A stretch of DNA of 64,000 nt. It comes from Paracoccus onubensis (GTDB lineage Bacteria > Pseudomonadota > Alphaproteobacteria > Rhodobacterales > Rhodobacteraceae). The translations under genes were made by a program, and so were the position numbers. Shown piece after piece: positions 49,406-56,895 of this stretch. The DNA is taken from the NCBI RefSeq assembly GCF_003591515.1, contig NZ_QZCG01000004.1, positions 124,001 to 188,000 on the forward strand, written 5' to 3'. Below the pieces are notes generated by a model. That model was not told the DNA's origin, made no database searches, and was given only the letters and a program-made list of their open reading frames with translations. Positions within the stretch are counted from its first letter, which is position 1; each line of letters opens with the position of its first letter.

Positions 49406-49440
49406 CCTGTGGATGATGCACCTTCGTCGTTACGGGATCC

Positions 49441-49775
49441 ATGGAGGTGCACCCATTCCTCGCATCAGACGGCACCCTCAGGGCCGATTGATGACAAGTA
49501 GGCCGCGCTCCGGAACCTCGATAACGAGGTGTAAGAAGCCAACGACCTCGTGGGCAAAAGATCGAAACGATCCGGAACGGGAAAACCAGATTACAGCTGC
49601 GAGCACTTGAGCTCGAGACACAGATGTGTGGACCCGCTTCGCTGATCACCATCCCGCCCAGCGCTTCTGGAAAGTGCCACATTATCAGGCCTGGCAAAAG
49701 ACCGCACTCGATCGCCACGCCCAAAAGTCAAACGCCCTTGAACTGTCCGACCTTCCTCAAGCCGTTGCATATTAA
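49441..49775 (+). pseudogene. Broken gene of unknown function
   Basis: An ATG at 49441 opens MEVHPFLASDGTLRAD but two stops follow at once. Further along, frames can be joined that read QKIETIRNGKTRLQLRALEL and then WTRFADHHPAQRFWKVPHYQ through to LSDLPQAVAY and TAA at 49773. The helix-like and aromatic-rich composition looks like real coding sequence with stops and frameshifts. No family is recognised. Confidence 0.45.
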
Positions 49776-50110
49776 CACTGCTCGCCGATCGCGTAGACAT
49801 GGCAAACGCGGGAGCATGAACTGAGCTTCTCAATCTCAGTGCCCGGATAACTGCCAGAATGCAGTTTCATCGGGTTTTGAGCGGATGACTGATGAGATCG
49901 GTTTTGATGTTCTCAGCCATCCAGTGCCAGCGGGTATGGAGAAGGAATGGCTGGGATGTGGGACCGATTGAGCAGCCATGCCCACGGCGAAACGACATAC
50001 CCGGACTGCGGACCGGTGATGATGGCCCGAGACAATGATTTCGGCCAGGATAATAGGTGGAAGCCCGGCGACCTCCAGGCGGCAGAAAGTCCCCGGGCTC
50101 GGCAAACGGA
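49776..50110. other. Gene-free stretch in the accessory region
   Basis: These 335 bases contain only short open frames without ribosome sites or recognisable motifs. Base composition is mixed. It is probably remnant DNA. Confidence 0.4.
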
Positions 50111-50425
50111 CTAGGCGGTGCTACCCTTGATCCACTGCGGCGTGATGGTCCGAAATTCCGATGGTCCGACAAGAAGTGCCGCCGTTTCCGCCTCATATGC
50201 CTTGAACCATGGCTGCTTGACGAAATCATCTGTTGCAGCTTCGCCGGTGAAAAGCTGATAAGCTACGATCGCATTGGGATCGGTGTCATCGAAGCCGTAG
50301 ATATAGGCGATCTGGCCGTCAGCACTCTCAATGTAAGCGCGCGCATATTTTTCCCATATTTGTTTTACCTTTTCCCGCTTGCCCGGCTGTGCTCTGTGTC
50401 TGATGTAAAGTGCTTTCGTGCTCAT
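50111..50425 (-). CDS. Antibiotic biosynthesis monooxygenase (ABM) domain protein
   Basis: This 104-residue protein shows the dimeric alpha-beta barrel pattern of ABM proteins: MSTKALYIRHRAQPGKREKV, a central IVAYQLFTGEAATDDF and PWFKAYEAETAALLVGPSEF. A GAGGAGATGAACC ribosome site precedes the ATG. ABM proteins include quinol monooxygenases and haem-degrading enzymes, but many have no known substrate. It is intact, standing alone between remnants. Confidence 0.72.
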   Translation of the reverse strand: MSTKALYIRHRAQPGKREKVKQIWEKYARAYIESADGQIAYIYGFDDTDPNAIVAYQLFTGEAATDDFVKQPWFKAYEAETAALLVGPSEFRTITPQWIKGSTA

Positions 50426-50762
50426 GGTTCATCTCCTCAAACATTCCGGCGTTTACCGCCGATGGTCGGGCATTGTGCCCATGTTATATGACGATAGAGC
50501 ACCGCCGTTTGTGACATGGGCCGAGATCTGTTCGATCGCTGGAATGCATGAGCATGTGTAAGTCGGTCTGAGCTGATGCTGTGGGCATTCCAAAAGACCT
50601 CAAGCTGAAAGCACCAACGGGTTCAGAAACCGCTTAATCTCTTCATCCGCCCAAAGCCGCTTCGTCCGCGGATCGTAATCGGTCAGGAGGTCACCCGGTG
50701 CTTCCCCTCGATCGCACTGATAGCCGGGGTGGAAACGCCGCTATGCATGGCAATATCGGCCT
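50426..50762. other. Remnant stretch with a C-terminal gene fragment
   Basis: No full gene is present in these 337 bases. On the minus strand 50600-50710 reads in frame as a plausible protein end ([20 protein letters not shown] then KRFLNPLVLSA and stop), but its upstream part is broken by a stop codon and then by the IS3 element. It is likely the tail of a disrupted gene. Confidence 0.35.
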
Positions 50763-51141
50763 TGACCTGCCCGCCGCTGGTCCCTCGCTCATGACGAGAG
50801 TCTGCGGGTTTGATTTTGGTAGTCGTCGGTCTCGGTTTGGCAAGCGCGGCAGGCGCGGAGCCCTCAAATAGCTCAAGCGCCAGCCGCGCTTGCTTTGGCG
50901 TTCTGTTCCCCAGCGAAGAGTGCGGTCGACGTTGTTGTAATCGTAGCGCCACAGCGCCAGCTTGCGGCGGGCATCGTCCAGGGTATCGAACAGTTCTTCA
51001 TTGAGGAGTTCGTCCCGCAGGCTGCCGTTGAATGACTCGATGAAGGCATTCTGCTGCGGTTTTCCGGGGTCGATGTAATGCCAATCCACGCCGTTCCTGT
51101 CGGCCCATCTCAGGATTGCCCGGCTGGTGAATTCCGTGCCG
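50763..51141 (-). pseudogene. IS3 transposase OrfB, C-terminal part
   Basis: This piece begins with [20 protein letters not shown] and carries the last catalytic residue, Glu, in [18 protein letters not shown]. Near 50930 the frame shifts, and the family ending ([20 protein letters not shown]) is read in another frame. It was separated from its N-terminal part, at 52772 and beyond, by the IS110 insertion at the SDN codon. Confidence 0.82.
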
Positions 51142-51170
51142 TAGCACGTCGGGAAGAAGGGCTGCTGAGA

Positions 51171-51271
51171 GGTTATGGCCATGCGCGCAGCCCCCAAATT
51201 GCGCAGCGGGTGGCCATAACCGGGTCTCAGGTCTCAACAGTGGTTTTGCACAACCACACTGCTGAGGAGAC
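51171..51271 (+). ncRNA. Structured leader of IS110, candidate bridge RNA region
   Basis: Two strong stem-loops occupy the leader. The first pairs GGTTATGGCCA (51171-51181) with TGGCCATAACC (51211-51221), perfect over 11 bp, with an inner TGCGC/GCGCA stem. The second pairs GTCTC...CAGTGGTT with AACC-AC-ACTG...GAGAC (51231-51271) and covers the ribosome site of the transposase. IS110 elements are known to encode a guide (bridge) RNA in a non-coding end. The pairing is seen; the RNA role is inferred. Confidence 0.45.
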
Positions 51272-51276
51272 CGGCT

Positions 51277-52533
51277 ATGACCGCCACCGATACTACCGCT
51301 TCGACCTTGTTGGTCGCCATCGACATTTCCAAGCACCGCCACGAGGTGTTGATCGGGGTGCCGGGTAAGAAGCGTCGTCGCCGCATGACGATCATGAACA
51401 CGTTGGACGACTTTCAACGCTTGTCTGCGGCACTCGTCGGCTACGACCTGCCGGTTCGGGTCGGATTCGAGGCAACCGGCAACTATCACCGTCCGCTGGC
51501 GCATCATCTCGGCCAGGCCGGGTTCGAACTGAAGCTCGTGTCCTCCGTCGGGCTGGCGCGGACGCGCGAGGCCCTGCACAACAGCTGGGACAAGAACGAT
51601 CCGAAGGACGCCCAGGTGATCCTGCACATGCTGGAGATCGGCGCGATCCAGTTTTTCCATGATCCACTGGTAACGGGAGTTGCCGACATCCAGGAGCTAT
51701 CGAAGACCCACGAGATTGTCTCGCGTTCGAAGACCGAGCTCTGGCATCGCATCCTGACGCATTACCTGCCGCTCTACTTCCCCGAGGCCGAACGGTTTCA
51801 TCGAAGTTCCCGGACCGACTGGTTCCTGGCGTTCCTCGAGAAGTATCCGACACCGACGATGATCACGACCATGAGCCGCGAGGCCTTCGTTGCAGATGCG
51901 TGGCAGGTGGTCGGTCGGAAGGTCTCAAAAGAACGCTTGCTCTCAGATATTTACGCAACAGCGGTTGGCTCTGTCGGGCTGCCCGTTCACCCGGATTCCG
52001 ACGCAGTGCGCATGTTCCGCCTGGTGCTCGCCGAAGGGCGCAGCCTGGTTAGACAGCGCAACGAGATCGAGGTGCGGGCAGTCGAGCTTCTGTCCGATCT
52101 GCCCGATTACCAGTTGCTGACCACGATCCCTGGGATCGGCCCGATCAACGCCCTGACCATCCTCGCTGAAGCTGGTGACCTAAGGCGGTTCCGACATCAT
52201 CGCCAGTTCCTGAAGTTCTGCGGAATGGACCTCGCCACCGTCCAGTCCGGCATGTTCCGCGGCCAGAGCCGCATCTCCAAATATGGCAACGCCCGACTCC
52301 GCCGAACCTTCTGGATGGCTGGACAGGTTGCAGTGCTCAAACGCACCAACAGCTTCCGCGACAAGTTCGAACGCTACATCGCGCGGGACCGGCACAATGC
52401 TCATCTGCGCCGCAAGGCCTACACCGCTATCGCGGCCAAGATGGCGCGCACCGTACACGCCGTGGTCAAACACGGCGAACCCTATCGCCCCTTTTTCGAG
52501 GGGGCGAGCCCAGGCGGAAGGACCTTTGTCTGA
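51277..52533 (+). CDS. IS110-family transposase
   Basis: This 418-residue recombinase has the RuvC-like N-terminal domain with the DEDD residues Asp16 (VAIDISKHRHEV), Glu65 (GFEATGNYHRPL), Asp108 and Asp111 (NDPKDAQVIL). The C-terminal domain follows the transposase_20 pattern with TTIPGIGPINALTILAEAGD and the serine region GQSRISKYGNARLRRTFW. The frame is intact, so the element might still be active. Its ribosome site GAGGAG lies within a stem-loop, which would hold expression low. Confidence 0.93.
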   Translation: MTATDTTASTLLVAIDISKHRHEVLIGVPGKKRRRRMTIMNTLDDFQRLSAALVGYDLPVRVGFEATGNYHRPLAHHLGQAGFELKLVSSVGLARTREALHNSWDKNDPKDAQVILHMLEIGAIQFFHDPLVTGVADIQELSKTHEIVSRSKTELWHRILTHYLPLYFPEAERFHRSSRTDWFLAFLEKYPTPTMITTMSREAFVADAWQVVGRKVSKERLLSDIYATAVGSVGLPVHPDSDAVRMFRLVLAEGRSLVRQRNEIEVRAVELLSDLPDYQLLTTIPGIGPINALTILAEAGDLRRFRHHRQFLKFCGMDLATVQSGMFRGQSRISKYGNARLRRTFWMAGQVAVLKRTNSFRDKFERYIARDRHNAHLRRKAYTAIAAKMARTVHAVVKHGEPYRPFFEGASPGGRTFV

Positions 52534-52701
52534 CAAGAGCCGTGGAGGCAGTTCGCTGACCTCGTAGATAATGTTCAGGTCTTCCGCTTGGGATTTTGGA
52601 TCTCGTCTTAAGGACGGTGAGGGCCGCCATCGCGCGTACCCTGTGTTTGCTATGGGAGAGACCGCTTCTTGACGGCGGAGACCGCTTGGGTAACCATATC
52701 A

Positions 52702-52725
52702 GGGCATCCGGGACACCGGATGCCC
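52702..52725 (+). terminator. Perfect hairpin in the IS110 tail
   Basis: GGGCATCCGG and CCGGATGCCC form a 10-bp stem with a GACA loop. It lies 169 bases after the transposase stop and about 45 bases before the element's right border. No T-run follows, so it may be a structural or recombination feature and not a terminator. Confidence 0.4.
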
Positions 52726-52771
52726 CATGACCTGCTGACCTAAGCAGCCAGAACTTCCCGATATAGGACGT

Positions 52772-53330
52772 TATCACTGACAATGCAGCCGGATTTTCCG
52801 TAGATCCGAACGAGTGCGTCCAGTTCCCGGGCAACGCGTTCACCTGAAATGCCGGTGTCTGCCGCCAGGCACAGGTTTTCCCGGCAGCAGTCGTCATTCA
52901 CGGCCAGGATGCGGAACTTCCGCGACGCGCAGAAGCTGTCGGCCAGGAAGTCCAGGGACCAGCGCTGGTTGGGCTGTGTGGCTTCGGGCATCGGCGTGCG
53001 TGAGCCCCGGGCGCGTTTGCGGCCCCGCCGCCGCTTCACCGCGAGGCCCTCCTCCCGGTAGAGGCGGTAAAGCTTTTTGTGGTTCATGATCATGCCTTTT
53101 CGCTCAAGCAGCACGCCGATCCGCCGGTAGCCGAACCGGCGGCGTTTGCCAGCGACCTCCTTCATCTCCTGGCGGATCTCAGGATGGTCGGGCGGGCGTT
53201 TGCGCCGGACCGTCCTGGGTCGACACCGACAAGCTGGCAGGCCTTGCGCTGCGAAATGTCATGATCCCGCATTGCATTGAGCGCTGCCTCTCGCCGCTCT
53301 TTCGGTGTCGTCAGCCTTTTCCCAGCAGGT
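52772..53330 (-). pseudogene. IS3 transposase OrfB, N-terminal part
   Basis: This minus-strand piece reads KERREAALNAMRDHDISQRK, then shifts frame near 53220, then continues from EMKEVAGKRRRFGYRRIGVL through QRWSLDFLADSF (first catalytic Asp) to GCIVSDN (second Asp), where IS110 interrupts. The DDE triad is thus split between two pieces 1.6 kb apart. The product cannot be active. Confidence 0.82.
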
Positions 53331-53660
53331 CTTTCAAAACCACGTTGTCGAGCATCGTGTCTGCCAGCAGCCGCTTCAGCCTGGCATTCTCATCTTCCAG
53401 CGCCTTCAGCCGCGCGGCCTCCGAGACCTCCATACCGCCATACTTGGACTTCAGCTTGTAAAAACTCGCCGGGCTCAGGCCGTGCCGACGGCACAGCTCC
53501 GCTGTCGCCATCCCGTTCTGCGCTATGATTGATCCACCGGATCAATCACTTAACGCTTGAACCCTGTTCTTTGATCATCCCGATGATTTGTTCGTCGGGG
53601 CTTACGCGGCCCCACTGGGGCCACGGTCCCCTCCTCATCGGTGAAACGGCTCTTACGCAT
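53311..53660 (-). pseudogene. IS3 OrfA, interrupted
   Basis: The gene starts MRKSRFTDE at 53660 but about 30 bases of foreign sequence follow. The family text then resumes (QIIGMIKEQ), is broken again by an insert carrying the palindrome TGATTGATCC-ACC-GGATCAATCA, and then continues as MATAELCRRHGLSPASFYKL through a leucine-rich coiled coil to the stop at 53311. Both inserts make OrfA non-functional. Confidence 0.75.
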
Positions 53661-53725
53661 TCGTCTGCTCCTAAATAGGTTGGACAGACTCTACTTCATG
53701 GTGAGGGACCAGCGGGGGCGGGTCA

Positions 53726-54046
53726 CTTCCGGATGACGATGGAGGTCACGTCATTGGTCATCGGTTCACAGGGGATCAGGGACCCAAAAACCTCTTTCCG
53801 CAGCAGTTTAACTTCAACCGCGGCGCTTACAAGGCAATTGAAGATGAATGGGAAAGAGCCATCAAGGCTGGCTACGAGGTGCAAGTAAATGTTAAACTGA
53901 CTCCACCTGGCGCAGCTCGTCCTGACAGAGTTGAGGTTGAATGGCAGTATTTCGACAAGAACGGAAATCAGATTGGCCGAAAGAAAAAAGAAGAATTCAA
54001 GAATGCCTCAGGTCAAAAATATGAATCAATGGCATTTCGAGATTAA
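53726..54046 (+). pseudogene. DNA/RNA non-specific endonuclease toxin, C-terminal domain only
   Basis: The 106 residues run in one open frame from the IS3 border to TAA at 54044. They begin LPDDDGGHVIGHRFTGDQGP, where DGGH is the active-site motif of beta-beta-alpha-metal nucleases, and continue KNLFPQQFNFNRGAYKAIED with the conserved asparagines. This is the end of an Endonuclea_NS_2-type domain as found on polymorphic toxins. There is no start codon, export signal or N-terminal part: the IS3 end cuts the gene just before the catalytic motif. Base composition is lower in GC than in the flanking core genes. Two candidate immunity genes follow. Confidence 0.78.
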
Positions 54047-54057
54047 AGGAGCAAAAA

Positions 54058-54402
54058 ATGAATTTTTCCGCAGATGAAACTGTGTTAGCCTTGGGCGAAG
54101 CGCTTGCGAATGATCCGGCATTTCCAGATGACTGGGCAACTATTGTCGCGGTATTTAAAGTTCAGCCAGGCACTATTGGAAGCTGGGCGGAATATACTGA
54201 TGCAGACGGCATAATTCAGGATGTTTGGTTGGAAGGCGACGAGATAGGCATCATTGCCCAGCGGCTTCACGTCCTGACCCAGGTGGAAAACAAAGCGCCA
54301 TGGGTGGCCTGTCGAGTCACAATCGAACGAGAGGGTATGAAATTGAATATTCAGTTCGAATATAATGATGAAAAAAAATGGGATACACCGCTACCATTTT
54401 GA
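54058..54402 (+). CDS. Candidate immunity protein for the nuclease toxin
   Basis: This 114-residue acidic protein starts 11 bases after the toxin fragment with an AAAGGAGC site. Its C-terminal part (ACRVTIEREGMKLNIQFEYN then DEKKW) resembles the YezG (DUF600) immunity family, whose members protect against endonuclease toxins such as YeeF. Position right after the toxin is the usual place for an immunity gene. The family match is by pattern and moderate. Low GC relative to the core genes supports transfer. Confidence 0.6.
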   Translation: MNFSADETVLALGEALANDPAFPDDWATIVAVFKVQPGTIGSWAEYTDADGIIQDVWLEGDEIGIIAQRLHVLTQVENKAPWVACRVTIEREGMKLNIQFEYNDEKKWDTPLPF

Positions 54403-54470
54403 AAAATTTCTTATTTTATAATCTGGATTAAAGATAGATAAAGTGGCCTTGGAAACAGCCGGACTTCCAT

Positions 54471-54893
54471 ATGTCGAGTAAGCAAGATATCCACGAGAAA
54501 CTGATAATCAAGATCGGCAAGCTGCTTATGAAAAGCGCACGAGTAAGTGCAACAAGCTGGGATTATGCGGGTTATATGTTCGAAACAAAAGATAGTGTAA
54601 GCAGTGGCGGAGAGATTTTTCTATACGCAGGTCGCGATCGGCTTGTTTTTGATCTCGACTTTGACGATCAGGACGAAATTATTGAAAGCTTCAAGCGTCT
54701 ACGCGAAGTGACCCATGTGGATGGAGACGCCTATTGGATTAAGTGTCTTGTAGCCGTGCGTTCTGATGGTGATCTAAAGATGCTTTTCGAATTTGACGAC
54801 TGGTCGCGGTGGAAGATCTCGCCGACCAACGTGGATCGTGCCTATGAAATTCTTGTGGGCGAGATTTATCCGGATGCGGCAGGGTTAAATTGA
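54471..54893 (+). CDS. Second candidate immunity protein (YezG-like)
   Basis: This 140-residue acidic protein shares the layout of the previous gene: a helical start (DIHEKLIIKIGKLLMKSARV), a beta region (GGEIFLYAGRDRLVFDLDFD) and an ending with LKMLFEFDDWSRWKISPTNV that fits YezG-like immunity proteins better than the first. Two immunity genes behind one toxin are common in polymorphic toxin loci, often left from earlier toxin tips. Its exact partner is unknown. Confidence 0.58.
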   Translation: MSSKQDIHEKLIIKIGKLLMKSARVSATSWDYAGYMFETKDSVSSGGEIFLYAGRDRLVFDLDFDDQDEIIESFKRLREVTHVDGDAYWIKCLVAVRSDGDLKMLFEFDDWSRWKISPTNVDRAYEILVGEIYPDAAGLN

Positions 54894-54905
54894 AGGGGCG
54901 TCACA

Positions 54906-55271
54906 GTGACAAGGGTTGATGAGAGCGCGTGGGTGCCGAAAGCCAAAAAGCGCAAAGCCTATCGTGACCAGTATCGGGAAAAGTTCTTTGGCGAAGTCGG
55001 CCTGAAAAAGGGAGCCCATGTCCAGGATATTTCGGGCGCCCCGGCGGAGCAGCAGAAACTTGTCCGAACGCTGATGGAGTTGACGATGAAGGGCGCGATT
55101 CCGGACGGCCCACAGAAAAAGCATATTTCTGCTGCGATGGGGACCTTGACTACTGTTGGCCTGGGATTTGGCGACATGGGTTCAGTGGCGGCCAATCAGG
55201 ATCTACTCGATCGCTATTCGATGAAAGCACTTCGAGATAACTGGTTCTGGTCACCTGCTTTCTTCGACTAG
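54906..55271 (+). CDS. Unrecognised 121-residue protein in the toxin/PAAR module
   Basis: The product starts at a GTG 12 bases after the previous gene. It has a basic N-terminal half (WVPKAKKRKAYRDQYREKFF), a middle helix (EQQKLVRTLMELTMKGAI) and a Gly-rich segment (AAMGTLTTVGLGFGDMGSVA) and ends in aromatic residues (WFWSPAFFD). No family is recognised. It lies between the immunity genes and the DUF2169 gene on the same strand and could be a further immunity protein, a small effector or an adaptor piece. Confidence 0.5.
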   Translation: MTRVDESAWVPKAKKRKAYRDQYREKFFGEVGLKKGAHVQDISGAPAEQQKLVRTLMELTMKGAIPDGPQKKHISAAMGTLTTVGLGFGDMGSVAANQDLLDRYSMKALRDNWFWSPAFFD

Positions 55272-55305
55272 GGATTTCGAGGTGGCAGGATAAAATAGGG
55301 GGTAT

Positions 55306-56352
55306 GTCATAAAACTCGTAACAACCCTTCCACTCTCACACCTGTTCTTCAAGCATTGGCACGTTGACGACACTGAAAAGGGAGTCATCGTCGCGAAAGC
55401 CCGTTTTGTGATGGAGGAGAACGGACGTTTCCGCGCTGTAACTCCTCCGCCTGAATTGGCCCTAACCGATATCTTTATGGGAGAACCTGCGATGACGCCC
55501 TTGCTCGAAGAACAGGATATCGCCCCCTTCAAACCCGCAACTGATGTGATTGTCATTGGCGTGGCGAAAGCCCCAGGTGGTGAGGCGCGGTCTGACTGGC
55601 CGGTGGCGCTTTCGATTGAAAATACAGACGGAACAAGCCGTCTTCGCTGGGGGTTCCATGTGCGAGGTGCTACTGTCTGGCAACGCCATTGGCGCCAATG
55701 GCGCCAAGGCAAAGCTCGCCCGACGACCGAAGTGCCTCTCGATTATACATTGGCCTATGGCGGGACACTACGTGGTCAAGATGGGACGCCTGTGGAGTAT
55801 TTCGAAGAAAATCCCGCGGGTATTGGGTTCGCCACTCCAGCCGCACTTAACGGAGCGGATGAAAGGCCCGCCCCCCAAATCGGCGAGCTAGGTGAATTCA
55901 TGGCTGCCGGAGAGCCTACATTACCGATGTCGGTTCGCGGATTCAGACATATCGCCAAGACATGGATGCCCCGGCGCGCCTCCGCGGGGACCTTCGATGA
56001 AGCTTGGGAGCAGGATCGTCACCCAAGAATGCCTTTGGACTTTGATGCAGCATTCTGGAACTCTGCTCCGACCGCCCTGCAGGTCAAACCTTACCTGCAG
56101 GGCAATGAAACCATTCTTCTTGAAGGGTTCGACCCACGGCCGGGGCCTGTCCGCTTACCATTGCCCGCTACATGTTTAAGCATCCAATTGGCAGGGGATG
56201 CACAGACAGAGGCTATGATGACCCTCGATACTGTTGTTATCGATCTGCTTGAAGCGCCTGTTATGGATCTGACTTGGCGCACGCTGATCTCCGAACCGAA
56301 CAATTATTTTCACGCGGAAATCACCGCGCATCCCTTGGCAAGAGGAAACTGA
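55306..56352 (+). CDS. DUF2169-domain protein (type VI secretion PAAR-effector adaptor type), start codon apparently damaged
   Basis: The domain starts at about 55306 with KLVTTLPLSHLFFKHWHVDD and continues with IVAKARFVM, GEARSDWPVALSI, LDYTLAYGGTLRG, GIGFATPAALNG and a long C-terminal half (about 348 residues). DUF2169 proteins act as chaperones or adaptors that load PAAR-tipped effectors onto type VI secretion spikes. No ATG, GTG or TTG lies in frame before 55408: the nearby ATG at 55304 is one base out of frame, so a one-base deletion probably removed the original start. If translation begins at the GTG at 55408, 34 residues of the domain are lost. Confidence 0.78.
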   Translation, partial: VIKLVTTLPLSHLFFKHWHVDDTEKGVIVAKARFVMEENGRFRAVTPPPELALTDIFMGEPAMTPLLEEQDIAPFKPATDVIVIGVAKAPGGEARSDWPVALSIENTDGTSRLRWGFHVRGATVWQRHWRQWRQGKARPTTEVPLDYTLAYGGTLRGQDGTPVEYFEENPAGIGFATPAALNGADERPAPQIGELGEFMAAGEPTLPMSVRGFRHIAKTWMPRRASAGTFDEAWEQDRHPRMPLDFDAAFWNSAPTALQVKPYLQGNETILLEGFDPRPGPVRLPLPATCLSIQLAGDAQTEAMMTLDTVVIDLLEAPVMDLTWRTLISEPNNYFHAEITAHPLARGN

Positions 56353-56355
56353 TCC

Positions 56356-56757
56356 GTGGAACAGTCTGCTGCACGCCATTCCGGAAAGTCTGCCGTCATC
56401 GTGTGTTTAGCGCCGGATGTCTGCAAAACGCCCGTAGGCAGCGCAATCGTGCCGATCCCATATATGATTATCAGCAAGCTGTCTTGGTCACAGAAGACAA
56501 CAAAGACAGCGGAATTCACCGGCATGGAAGCCTTTACGATGGCCAGCCGCACAGACAAGGTCACTGGTGATGAACCAGGAACCGCAGGTGGGATAAAATC
56601 TGGTGTGAATCGCGGTTGGTGCCGTCCGAAATCGAATAAATCCACGGTCTTTATCGAAGGGCGCGAGCTTCTCCAAAATGACAATTTATACGAAATGAAT
56701 TGTGCAGGTCCAGAAGGGGTGAGTAACACGATCGGAAAACTGGTTTACTATGAATAA
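56356..56757 (+). CDS. DUF4150 PAAR-like protein
   Basis: This 133-residue protein carries the DUF4150 (PAAR-like) pattern: CLAPDVCKTPVGSAIVPIPY followed by MIISKLSWSQ, a central VTGDEPGTAGGIKSGVNRGW, and FIEGRELLQNDN. PAAR-like proteins form the sharp tip of the type VI spike and carry effectors. It begins with GTG three bases after the DUF2169 stop, as expected for an adaptor-tip pair. No extension with a toxin domain is fused to it. Confidence 0.85.
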   Translation: MEQSAARHSGKSAVIVCLAPDVCKTPVGSAIVPIPYMIISKLSWSQKTTKTAEFTGMEAFTMASRTDKVTGDEPGTAGGIKSGVNRGWCRPKSNKSTVFIEGRELLQNDNLYEMNCAGPEGVSNTIGKLVYYE

Positions 56758-56769
56758 TCAGTTCAAGTT

Positions 56770-56895
56770 TCAGCGTATGCTCGGCAGCGACGACAGGTTG
56801 CCCGTTACGTCCTCCACCTCGTCGTCCAACACTTCATCGACGAAGACACGCCGCACCGCGTCCTGGCTCTCGGTCTGAGAATACAAATTGCACAT
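56770..56895 (-). pseudogene. SRAP (YedK/HMCES) family protein, N-terminal fragment
   Basis: The fragment starts MCNLYSQTESQDAVRRVF, where Cys2 is the catalytic residue that SRAP proteins use to crosslink abasic sites in single-stranded DNA. After VTGNLSSLPSIR a stop codon appears, at 41 residues, against about 200 or more in full proteins. The rest of the gene is missing, probably lost when the neighbouring module arrived. Confidence 0.7.

Larger units (their letters stand above)
51143..52771 (+). mobile_element. IS110-family element inserted in IS3 orfB
   Basis: Removing 51143-52771 restores the IS3 sequence GTGCCGTTATCAC, so these are the borders to within the shared GT dinucleotide that appears at both ends (51141-51142 and 52770-52771). 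The element is about 1629 bp: 134 bases of leader, a 418-residue transposase gene and 238 bases of tail. There are no terminal inverted repeats, as expected for the family. Confidence 0.85.
50763..53725 (-). mobile_element. IS3-family element, decayed and split by an IS110 element
   Basis: The ends are imperfect inverted repeats: the left, TGACCTGCCCGCCGCTGGTC then CCTCGCTCATGACGAGAGTC at 50763-50804, matches the reverse complement of 53685-53725 with few changes. Between them lie, on the minus strand, orfA, then orfB cut in two by an IS110 insertion. Without that insertion the element would be about 1.3 kb. Frameshifts and a small insertion in orfA make it inactive. The bases next to the two ends do not form a clear target duplication. 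Confidence 0.82.

Noticed and set aside
49624..49824. A 66-codon plus-strand frame as a gene
   Set aside because: It runs in a different frame from the better-supported broken gene at 49441-49775 and has no ribosome site or motif.
50756..53735. Target-site duplication around the IS3 element
   Set aside because: The bases outside the two inverted repeats do not match over three or four positions, so none is claimed.
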